DNA of 64,000 bases from assembly GCA_947561715.1 (NCBI GenBank), contig OX387198.1, positions 9,176,001 to 9,240,000 on the forward strand, given 5' to 3'. The notes beneath the pieces were generated by a model. That model was not told the DNA's origin. It saw only the letters and a list, made by a program, of their open reading frames with translations, and did not search any database. The position numbers were made by a program, and so were the translations under genes. The DNA comes from Ascidia mentula (Eukaryota > Chordata > Ascidiacea > Phlebobranchia > Ascidiidae). Shown one piece after another: positions 12,518 through 23,718 of the stretch (the stretch's first letter is position 1; each line of letters starts with the position of its first letter).

Positions 12518-14738
12518 TTGTTACCTGTTTTCTATCATTACAATTGTAACATACAAAGAATTGCTTTTTACTAACCTTGACACAAGAAAATGTTAATAGC
12601 AAGGATTTTGTCACAAAATCTTGCTTGAAAAAATGGGAAATAATATTTCAACAAAGGTTAAACCAAAACCATAAAAATCTCAGCAAAGACCCCAGATATG
12701 ACGAATTTTATGGTTGTATACACAAATAGCTTGAGTATTTATTTACAATTAATAACTCCCAAACAATAACATTTAACTTTTTCGTTACTTACGACAGTGC
12801 ATATTGTTGAAACTTTTTTTCGATGCGGTTCGACGCCCTCCTGATTACGTCGGTCACGTGACTTTAGTAAGTTTTAAAATAGGGTATTTCCCAGATCTAA
12901 AAATGAATTGGATTTGTTGCAAATACAGAGCACAATGTATTGGAAATTGTATTGTCGTGCCGTAAATTAACCCATTACTATTTGACAGTGAGTCAAACAT
13001 CGTTTTTATCAACAATATCTTGCTATGGTGCATGACTGTTGTGGGGCCAAGGAATTCATGTGTAAACTATCAAATTAATAAACGTGCCGTATCAGTCTAT
13101 ATGTGTTAAATTCTTTCTCTGATTGGCACTCTTTTGTAAAAGACTGACTTTTGTAATGTAAACAGTACACAAGCTTTCACGATTTTCCCTCGCTTCGTCA
13201 GGTGTAAATGAACACAATGCGATACAAAAAAAACGAGCGCAAGGCGGTCTTTTCTTCGACAAAAGAGTGCCAATCAGAGAAAGAATGTGTAAACTATGTA
13301 ATGTCATATTATCTTATAATGTTCAGGCTTTAGCCTAATTATAAATACCAACAAAAATACAATATGCACAATTCATGTGTACTTTGCATGCCAAGGGGAT
13401 ATCAGCCCACCTAACAATTTTTATTAAATTATATTTTTAACTGTACTAACATATCTTTCCTAAACAAATGTTTTGTGTGGCTTTATGTAAAGTTACATTT
13501 TGGTGAGATAAAGATAGATGATATGCATATTTAAGAACCAAAATTTCCATTCAGCATAAGGCCTGACGCATATTGACAAGTATCATTAACTGACCTTGAA
13601 AACCTTTGCCCACATAAAAGTCATTGTATATTATTATGCTAAGGCCTTTATCATGGGGGACATGTAAATGCATTTAAGGTTGTCCAAAGTTTAGAAAAGT
13701 AATTTTATTTTTAGCTTGGGCCTGTAGTGGTGTTTTTTCTCTCCCACCCAAGTTTGTATTTGAAACACTTTAAAATGATAACTATCTGACTTTGACACTG
13801 CCTATGTTTCAATTTGGTTCATGTTCTTAAAAGCATGTAAATGAAAACTGTGTTATGAAAATGAAGTACAGGTTTATATCTATTCAAACCAACTGTTGGT
13901 ATATGATTTAATTTTGGCAGAATATCAGTACATATAATATATATATTATTATCTGTTGTTGCTCAAACAGACATATGTGTAAACAAACATCTTCTGGTGA
14001 ATATCCAAATATCACTAATAAGCCACTTACCATTCCTTGAGAATTTTCACATGCAAATCTTGTGTTGTAAATACTTTATATTATGTTTTTTTCATGCAAT
14101 AATACCCATGATTAACGTGGTGCGTGATGTATGTTAACATAACATATTAATGTAAATGCATTTACATTTGTTGGTGATATTTTGTGATAATGAAAATGAT
14201 TATTGTGTGACATTTTGTACATATAAAATCAGACAGCACTTTGTTAGTGCCTTCTGGCTATAGATAATACTTATCGTGTCAATCTATTATTGTCGCTTTC
14301 TGTTTTGACATGAAGTGCCATAGTGCAATTTCTGCGTACATTCGTGACATGAGTAAGCCTGTGTCTAAATGTGCAATTCACTAGATTGACTGAATGCCTT
14401 TAAATCATGAAGCGGATGCATGGAGAGGAACTGAGCTGGGCCACTGCCTCATGTCACGTTTCCTGCTTACGACCTTTTTTCGGTGGTGTAAATAGTGAGC
14501 AAGCAATATACCCCAAGCTGGCGGCTGCAAGTAGGTTTAATTAGATTAGAGTGATTGACACTTTCTTACTCGGCATTATGTTGCTTTTGTAACAACAACT
14601 ATTTTTTATGTTGCATTGGACAGTTTTGTACATTCTGGTCATGAAACCAAGTGGATACATACTGACAAATTGTTTATTGTAATTGATGTTTTGTTAAAGA
14701 TGAGCAACATACTGCAGTGCCAGTGAACAGGAAGAAAA
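12518..14738. other. Gene-poor divergent spacer between BABAM1 and the RIN-like gene
   Basis: About 2.2 kb with no open frame that looks coding. It must contain the promoters of both divergent genes. A 27-base perfect inverted repeat (13111-13285) is the only structured element noted. TGTGTAAACTAT occurs both upstream (near 13060) and just after it (near 13286). Confidence 0.5.
13111..13285. repeat. Hairpin element with 27-base perfect inverted repeats
   Basis: TTCTTTCTCTGATTGGCACT plus CTTTTGT at 13111-13137 is exactly complementary to 13259-13285, enclosing about 120 bases. Size and arm length fit a small MITE. No clean target-site duplication is visible, so the borders are provisional. 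TGTGT(T)AAA-like words on both sides may be a degenerate duplication. Confidence 0.65.
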
Positions 14739-17700
14739 ATGGAAAAGCAAGATGGCACAGATATGTATTCAAATGTACGTAAATAATTTTGCTGTAACTT
14801 TCATTTTTTATTTTCTTGCAAATGTATTTAGTTGCTTGATGCCTTTGGAAGTGATGTTGGTTCAACTCTTGATGACTTGGCAACTGATTGGGAGCAGTAT
14901 GACAGCAGGTACCGGTCTGTTTCTATTAGTGTCATGTAACACAAAGCTGCTGTTGTGTTTGCCGCAGTGTCAAGTATGTAGGCCTGTGGCGTGTCTGAAG
15001 TCGATTGCGTATTGTTGAAAATAGCATGATGCAGTGGGAGGCACAATGACAGTTAAGGAAGTCTTTTGTGTGAACAACTTATGAATCATATGAATAGCTG
15101 GGTGTGAATAGTGCATATTCATTTGTAACTATTTCTGATGCCAGAGTGTTGCCATTTTCAGCAGTCAGTTGATCTGTTTTTACACCTGCTGTGGCTTACC
15201 ACTTATTTCACGGCATGCTTAAATGTAGCAGCTGTGTTGTAGTGATTGATTCTTTACATTTTAATTAGGATTTATTTGTTTTGTGGTTTTATTGGACTTT
15301 GATAATATATATTTAGGCAAAGTGAAAGTGGTCAAAACATGGAAGACCTGGGGAAGCGAATGGCTAAGCCATTGTTCTTTTTCAATCCTGTGTACAGCAT
15401 GGTTAATAACAATAAGGAAGTACCTGTGGTAAGTGTCTGTTAGTTGTTTCTCTACAGGGGAGGTTACTTCCTGTATGAAAGCAGGCTGGTAATTTGATCC
15501 AGTACTGCTTTAGAGGTTTGTAATATATAAATTAAATAAAGTGTATTACATTGTATGCTGCTATAAAGGCTCATATTATTTTTTACAAAAACATATTACC
15601 ACTTTATCAAAAAAGTAAAAATATCTTATTGTTCAAATTGTGTTTACTGTCCTGCTTTTATAATGGCACAATAGTATTAATTATTTTGGTCACAACAACA
15701 ACCTGGTATAACGGATACATAAATATTTTACATGACTATTATTTACAATGCTGTATATACCATTTTTTTGTGCTTAGTTGTTTGTTGTATTTGAGGCAGA
15801 TACGAAGGCCAACATTAATTCCTTTGGCCGAACTGAACAAAAACAATAAAGATGAGCTGAGAGAGAGGGCGGATAGCAAGTCACATGAGAAAAAGAAACA
15901 TGGACTGTTATCAAAGATTGCTGGTATGTTGTTTGCACTTACAAAATTTTATTGTATTTTTTTTGATAGTATTGGCAGTTTGTTATGGACACAATTAAAT
16001 AAAATTACCACATTATTACAGTGTTTAAAAATAGATTTATTGAGGAATTTTTCTGACAAAGAACATGTTGATTTGTGTTTGAATTCTCAGTTAACACTTG
16101 CCGTTTAGGGCTTGGGCGACGTCACTCCAAAGACAAGCTTGAACCTTACAGGAGACCAAGCACGGAAGTAAAACTTTCTGAAGAGTCAATTGTTGAGGAC
16201 ATAAGCTCTTTCGCACCTGTTGAAAGCTATTCTAAACGAAGCACTCCTCTAAGCAACAGCCCATTGACAGTAACACCTGAGAAACCTGCAAGACATTCTT
16301 TGACATCAAATCTAGTAAACAATGGGGATGAACCCGAAGTGGCAAAACCTGTACCCACGCCAAGAAAAAACAAACCTTCGCCTGTGATGCCACGAAAAGA
16401 GGAGGAAGAGAAGGCCAAAGAAACTATTGCTGAATTAAAGAATGTGGACTCCGGTAGCTCTTTCTCGTCAACACACTCTGATGAGGGAAACATGAGTGAC
16501 GATGGAGTAATTACAACAATGGCCGATGTGATAAATGAGGTTTCCACGGCAGAGAAAGAAAACAATTGTGCTGAAGCAAACCCTACCGAAAACACTGACA
16601 TAAATGGATTAGATGAAGCAAATCATAATACTGGGGAAGTTAGTTTGCTAAAACGCAACAAGACGATAAAGTGGTCAGGATCCCGTAAAGCACCAGCCCT
16701 CATTCGGGAGTTCACCAGACGACAGAAAACTCGCCACCTCACCTCTGACTCTAGTAACCTGGGTAGTCCCAACAAGGAGGTTGAGTCAGCATTGCTCTCC
16801 AATTCAATTATGGTAGTTGTTCCTAAATGTTGGCAATAAAATAATAAGTTTCAGACAAAACACATGTTTTAACTGTTAAATTTGGAATAAAACTTGACAT
16901 TGTGTATTCAAACATTTTTTCAACTTAATGCAAGTGTTTCATTGGTTTTAATATGTATAAATATATATATAGTCATTTAGCATGGTAAGAGTGAGAAAAA
17001 CAAATTTTTCATGCAAACACAACAAAACAGCAGGAATCCCCAAGGCCGAGGTCCTGCACGCCATCACAGCAAACAACAAGCTTTGGGATGGATGCAAGCG
17101 ATCCAACATCAACAGCAGATGAGAACACTGAAGCTAAAGGTTTTTTAACTTTATTTACGTTCATGCCCAACATTTAATGTTAATTTGTAGTTTTTTATCC
17201 AACCATAGTATTTACAGAGATGGTGGAATCACTTGCGGTATTTAAAAAAAGGATATATTTTTGTCAGCAAACTTACTATAACAATGTTAAGTTGTTTGTG
17301 TTTGGCAGAAACCTAAAAAATTAAATAATTAAAAAGTTGTTTTTAATAAAAACGCTTCTTAATTTGGACAACAGCATTCAGCTTTCTAAAATAATTTCCT
17401 CTTCCTGACAACTTCCTTCCTTGCACTACACAGCATGTGTTGGTCACAAAATTTTGCCAATATGTTACAGGTGAAGCAGCACAAACTGAGACTGTGACAG
17501 GTCGATTAATTCCAGAACCAACCCATGCTGAAGACACCCTAAAATCTCCAACAGGTAAATTGTTGTAAACTCAATAAGACTTACAACTTTTCATGCTAAA
17601 AACTGTTCTGCCAGGCAGTGGAAATAAGCGGGACAGTGCTTTTATTGTTTTGTCATCACTGCTGCCTCCAGCTCCCCGCCTTAGAAGGACGCAAAGTTCA

Positions 17701-20700
17701 AAAGTCCGTGCTTATCTGTACAAGATGGGAACTAATTCTAACAACGCACTAGGATATGCTGTGGGTCAATTTATCCAGCAAACCTTGTAAGTTTGTAAAC
17801 TAGTTGTTATGATAAACTGTTTTCTGAGGTTTTGGTACCTTTAACTGTTAGAATGCACCTAGTAACAACAAAATTTTGTGTGTGAAAACTATTTCACCCA
17901 ACTTTGGTTTGTTCAATAGAAAAAACAAAGAAACACGCCCGCTTGTGCTACTCCATGATATCAGAAGCTTTCTGACAGATATCAAGCGATATCTTATATC
18001 CAACCCTCACATTGGCGTTGTGAAGAAGATTCAAAAAATTGTCAACAACAATTCCAGTGTTGATGTTGGTAGGTTGTGAAATTCATGCACACAACAAAAT
18101 GTAACACAACATATCCAAACAAAATAACAATATTGTTAAACAGAGGAAATATAGTTATTAAAATACCATGCATTTGATTGATTTTATGTAGGAAAGGAGG
18201 TAAATATATAAATACATTCATCCTTATATTGTCTTACTACTGTTTACAAATTTCCCTATTATCGTTGCCCAACTTAATCGAATTACTATTGGCTATATAT
18301 GGATTTAGGCTAATAAGGTGACAGCTGCATCAGAGTAAATCATACCACTGCTTACAGAGGGTGCTGTGGATGATTCATTGGACAAGCTTGTGCTCTATCC
18401 TCTACACAGTGCAGTATATCGATGCCTTGTTATTGACTATACCAAGATTGGGCAACTCAAACTCCTTGAGGAGGCCATCCATGTATGTTTGACTGTGGAA
18501 GTTAAGAATTTTGTGATTGTTTTTTCATGGGGTTGGAAAAAATTTCTACTTCCATGCAATAGAGGAAAACCAATTTTAAAAACTATATGTTAACAATCAC
18601 TTTATTTAAAATTCAAATTATATGGTATTTTTAAAATTGCGCTTACGTCAGTTGCCACAGCCACGACACTGAGCAATTTTACTACTATTCGACAGTTCAA
18701 ACAAGCAAACAGCATTATGCTAAATTCATATGACGCTGTGTGCACTTCCTGGATGACTTGATCAGATTATTTCACATGCAAACGTGCATACATGTGCACT
18801 ACCTTAAATGTGCATTAATATATTTTAGCTTGCAAAAACCAAGACCAACCAGGAGCTTGGCCTGAGACCAACTCTAATACCACCAAATGAGGAGCATTTG
18901 GAGGTCATCAAAGGTCATTTTGTGCAACTGCAGAAGACTTACTCACCTTACTACAAACTAAAAGAGCTTTTGCAGGCTGTTACAGTTATTTATGAAAACA
19001 GTAAGTGTGGGTGTGTCCATCTTTGAATTGTAAAAGAAAAAAAACATGTTTTATTTCAAGTGTTACACTGCTCTCTTAAATCTCTAGTTTGTGATGTTTT
19101 GTTGCAACCTTCATGTGTTTTGGGGTGTATAATTACATTGTTGGTTACATGTTTTTTGTTTAGCCCAGGACATGAATGTGGATGACCATAGCGCAAAAAA
19201 GATTGGAGCTGATGATTTCCTGCCTTTGTTGGTGCATTCTGTTGTTCACTGCAATTTTGTGGCAGCAGATATCGAAGCACAATACATTGATGGTACGCAT
19301 TGTCTGTTGCATTAATTTTTAAATGTATTCAATGACATTTACATTTCCACTGAGACATTTTACATAACATGTGACATTTAAGTAGACAAATAATCTCTTC
19401 CTTGACTGTAAGCCATTTTTAACCTCTTATTATATTTAAGGTTTGCTTGATCCAACTCTGTTACTTGGTGAGGGAGGTTACTATCTCACAACACTAATTA
19501 GTGCTGTCCAAGTTGTTTTTAGTATGAAACGGAGGGAAGCAGCTCTGCCAAATATCTCAGACCTACAGGTGAGCGTGATGTATTATGGGTTTGTTTACTC
19601 AATTTTAATGCACTTTATGGCACATTTTTGGAAAACAAAAATTACTTATTATCAGTTTATTTTGCAGTTGGAGTGCATCATTTTTTTGTGCACTGTTTTT
19701 GAAAAAAAAAATACACTTGCCCAAGTATGCAGATCATTATTATTGTGAATTTTCTTGATTTAGGGATTTTTGAAAGTGGGAATATCATCTGTGAGGCGGA
19801 AGAGAAACAGCTTAAACAGCACAGCTTCCCCCAAGCAAGACGTAACAGCCACGGAAGATTTTATTCTTCACAAAACCCTGCATGTTCCCCCTGCAATGAC
19901 AGCCCACAGTCTCTGTCAAATGATAACTAGAAAATTTAACATTGGAAGCCCAGAAGTGAGATGCATTTTATGAAAATAAAACTGTGCTATAAATGGACAA
20001 TAAATTGTTGCTCATATCATGTGACTTTTTAATAGCAATAGAACCAATCGTGATAGTTGAGTATATACAGTGACTCTGTTTTGACCTTTCATGTATCATC
20101 AGCTCTGTTATCTGTTTCATTTTTAACATTAGCACATAGAAAGTGTCATAAGGAGTGTTTTTTTCTCTGGTATTCGAACCCAGGTCATCCTGGGCAAGAA
20201 TCTCAATCAAGCCCACCACTCTGTATAATATTGTTTTTAAACTATTTCTTGCTTGAAACAGGACTACTGCCTTCATGTGATTGTAAACAACAATGCCCAT
20301 CCACTGGAACCAAATGAATGCCCCCAACTTGTGAAAATGGACTTGCTTACACAATTTCCTGCCTCAGACTTCTACTTTTCCTTCCAAAAGAAAAGCCTAC
20401 CAAATACCAACAAACTCCGACCTATTTCTATTATCCAGCAGGAAGGTGTGCTGATTGCAACTTCTACAGTAGTGGAAGGTATATAATGTGGTTTAGTATA
20501 TTTTCCTATCAGCTTAGCTTCATTATAGTTGGTGGTTTGAATTAATTTTCACAGCATTTGCATAAAATTGGGGAAAGATAAGGTGGTGTTGCATTGAAAA
20601 ACTCTACATATGTTTGATTCAATATAAACTGTGATTTAGACGTTGAAGGAATTGTGGTTCCAGTACCTGAAAAAGAAGATAAAGCTGATAAACCAACCGA

Positions 20701-21779
20701 TGATAATAAACAAACTGAACACAAGGAGCCACAAGACACACAAAATATGACAGATACAAATGGCGACATGGAGAAATCAACCAATGTTGACAAAGAACCT
20801 GAAGCTGTGCAAACAGGTTTACCTTGCACCTGTGCCTTCTGGGACTAGTTGTTTAAATGCATAACCCTGTATCTTTTAATAGTTAAAGATGACATTACAA
20901 CCGATCCAGAAGAAATCCCCCTCACAAATGATACTGGTAAGCAAAAAATGAACATTTTAATGTGATTGAAAACAATGTTTTCAATCAATGAAAACACTTG
21001 CATTCAGATAACGACTGTTTGCAAAAGTCTGAAGATGAAACAGCATCTCCACAAAAGTTACAATTGGATAAAGGTAAGCAAATACTCGTAGGTTTGATTT
21101 CACTAGAAAATTGGCTTTTACTTTTTAGAAAATGACCACATATCTGATAAAGAAGTTATGGCAAGTCAAGCAATAGAGGAAAAGGGTATGAATTTTGTGT
21201 TTTGGAATTTAGCTCATTCTGGAAATGTCTAATTTGAGAAAAACTTTTTTTAGAAACTGACCATTCGCCGTTAGAAGAAAAAATTGTTACTACTAAAGTG
21301 GAGGAAATTCAAGCCACCACGAAAGATGGTAAGCTTCCTAAAAACAGTCATTTAATAAAAAATTGCATTTGATTGTTTTATTGAAAAATTTACATTAGAA
21401 ATGGTAACAATAAAAGAATTTACTCAAATTCTTTGCAAAATCCTTTACAGAAAGCAAGGAGCAAGAATCAATCACTTCCAACCACAAAGATGATGCAGTT
21501 GAAACAGTCACTCAACAGGTCTGCTCAACCGATGAGCAAGTGACGCGAAACAATGCACCAGAAATTTCTGTCACAAGTTTTGCCGAAGCACATATGGATG
21601 CCTACATCTTAAGCAACACCCAACTTGGTCATACCAGCCATTCCGGTAGCATGGATGATGTGTTTTCGCAAAGCCTTGCTGCTGAACTGTCACATCCTCA
21701 CAGGGAGACTGTGGCCAGTCTCACGGAGTACTTTGAAAGTCGAAGTACCAGTGCATCGCCAAAGTATTCTCCTAAATAG
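14739..21779 (+). CDS. RIN-like Rab5 guanine-nucleotide exchange factor (VPS9 + RA domains)
   Basis: Twenty-one exons: 14739-14774, 14832-14908, 15317-15428, 15800-15923, 16109-16812, 17031-17139, 17471-17554, 17615-17786, 17920-18068, 18358-18482, 18829-19000, 19164-19292, 19441-19568, 19764-19955, 20262-20478, 20640-20816, 20883-20936, 21008-21073, 21129-21185, 21254-21328, 21451-21779; 1095 residues. The VPS9 domain (about residues 480-710) carries the full signature GADDFLPLLVHSVV then LLGEGGYYLTTLISA, including the catalytic-site Asp and Tyr. A Ras-association-type domain follows (KTLHVPPAMTAHSLCQMITR, about 735-835). VPS9 followed by RA is the RIN1-3/Sprint architecture. The central part has a Pro-rich VPTPRKNKP motif. 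No SH2 domain is visible. The tail is acidic and split into small phase-1 exons. The start ATG has an in-frame TGA just upstream. The family activates Rab5 downstream of Ras at early endosomes. Confidence 0.87.
16835..16840 (+). terminator. Intronic poly(A) signal at an alternative stop of the RIN-like gene
   Basis: If the exon ending at 16812 is not spliced, its frame continues nine codons to TAA at 16837-16839, which lies inside an AATAAA. That would give a ~359-residue product lacking VPS9 and RA. Confidence 0.4.
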
Positions 21780-21914
21780 CAAGGTTTTTTGAAAATAAGA
21801 ATGTGTTCTAAGCTGCCGATTCTGTATTTTGTATACTGTGTGTTATCGTAATGGGTGTGTTTTTATTGGTTTATATTTTTGCTGCATATGGTTCCATAAT
21901 TAACCACAATCAGC

Positions 21915-21920
21915 AATAAA
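21915..21920 (+). terminator. RIN-like gene poly(A) signal
   Basis: AATAAA about 135 bases after the stop codon and only 30 bases from the stop codon of the opposing gene. The two 3' UTRs therefore abut or overlap. Confidence 0.5.
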
Positions 21921-21949
21921 TGCTATACATTGCCGAACATTTACCTATC

Positions 21950-22917
21950 CTATGAAAGCCATTCCAAGCCTTTGTGCACAACATCTTTAACAAACTCAGT
22001 AGCAGTTTTTCCACCAGCCAGATAATCCACAGCCTTTTTTGTGAGGCCATTAATGGCCATTGATGAATCCACTGAATATTCTTTAGTTATCCTAAAGGAA
22101 AGGGTAAAAAGAGAATGCCTTTACTAGTTCTGCACCATATCTAACTTACTGATCTTGGTGCACAGAGATTCTCAAACACTTTCCTTTGTATCGGGTGCTA
22201 AATGACAAACTATCAGTTTCTTGGACAATGTCGAAGAATAGCCGAGTATCTGAATATCCACCTTTAATGCAAAGATAAAATATATTTAGATAACTTTCAA
22301 AAGGCATCCAGATAGCTTACCATTCCAAGCTTGGTTGTAAGAATACATTTCATCATGCCATTGATGACTAGGGTTGATATTAGCTGATTTGGCGAACATA
22401 ACAGAAGATAGGTTCTTCAAAACAAAAATGAGCGATAAGGAAATATATTTGTCTTGTATATACACCAGATTTGAAAGTTTGTTTTTTAAGCGGCGTTTTT
22501 TTTGCGGTGATCGTAATTTTCGTGTGTTAATGCATTAGCTAATTAATATTGCACGAATTATCGGTAAATTTTTGCAAAAGTGCGACATATTTTCCTATGG
22601 TATATACACAGTTTCTTGTACCTGCTGCATCTGAAGTAGCTCATGTTTCTGCTTTTCTTTCTTGATTTGATAATCAAGTTCTTTAATCATTGCTCGTTTT
22701 TCATCATCATTTTTTTGACCAGTAGGAGTGTCGTTGCTGAAAAATGATGCAGCAAGTGAAATGTGTATTTTCTGAAGCAAACTACAATGAAACAGTACAC
22801 GTTTTGGGTAGGATCATTATACCTTTGCTGTCCTTGTTTGACCAAAAGATTTTTGAGGAGTATTTGGTACAGTTCCTGTAGTTTCGCTGAAGATGGGATA
22901 ACTTGAATATCTTCCAT
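21950..22917 (-). CDS. Unrecognised 185-residue protein with a coiled-coil segment
   Basis: Five exons on the minus strand: 22917-22823, 22736-22622, 22414-22321, 22261-22150, 22091-21950. All junctions are in phase and total 558 bases including the stop. The protein starts MEDIQVIPSSAKLQELYQIL, has a charged helical stretch (KRAMIKELDYQIKKEKQKHE, about residues 45-65), then a globular-looking half with a strand-rich YSDTRLFFDIVQE...YKGKCLRISVHQDQ segment, and ends KDVVHKGLEWLS. The helix-then-small-globular layout is reminiscent of kinetochore or ciliary small subunits, but I cannot name a family. It shares an ~800-base divergent promoter region with hexokinase and is tail to tail with the RIN-like gene. 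Confidence 0.75.
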
Positions 22918-23718
22918 GTCAAAATATATCGAAAACTGTATTTTTTTACTGAAATAAACTGCACACAATATTTTAAGATGATAATATGCACACAATGTGA
23001 TACATGGTACGATCTCTAAAGGGTGCCCCCGCAAGTAGGGTTATTTTCAATCATCTCGCGAAAAATCAAAAATCATATATTTGTTGTTTATCAACAGTCA
23101 CAATGCCGATTATGAGAAAACAACCGCACACACCCACTCTGGTAAACACGTGAATGACAAGAACCCAAATCATCATGACTCGTCACTTTACTCATTAAAA
23201 CAGAAATGCAACATTGTGGTGAAATGCGGATTCATAAATATGGATGTGTCGAACCTTTCAGCACTAATGATTTTTAAGAACTAGACAAAAGGAGTCGCGT
23301 TACCTAAGTAACATGTAACATGCTTTTTTGCCTCAACAACGCACTTTCTCCCAACCAATTTGACGCTTCATGGTTGAGTAGCAGCAGGAAACGCTTCGCT
23401 GCAGCGTATAATGTTTACAATTTGTACAATAACGCCTCAATGGATTAACTGGCTCAGTTGACAAGAGTTGTACGCAGTGCTTGGACGAGGACTTTCGGTT
23501 TACCGTTAGCACCCATTTATACTGTTGTCAAATTATGTGTAGTGTAGAACCTGAATTCAGTCAAACACCTCTTTTAACGCAGATTCTCAGCGGCTCGCAG
23601 GCCTGCCTGCCCTGTCGCCTACGTTAATTTTAATGAAAACATTTTTTTCATTTGTCAGGTTAATTTAAGTGAATAATATTTGCATTATCTGCCGCCTGCG
23701 CTAACTGGACTCTGGAAA
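22918..23718. other. Divergent intergenic region, probable bidirectional promoter
   Basis: About 800 bases separate the start codons of the unrecognised minus-strand gene and hexokinase. The part around 23290-23640 is less AT-rich than its surroundings. Open frames here are short and look like shadows. Confidence 0.45.
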
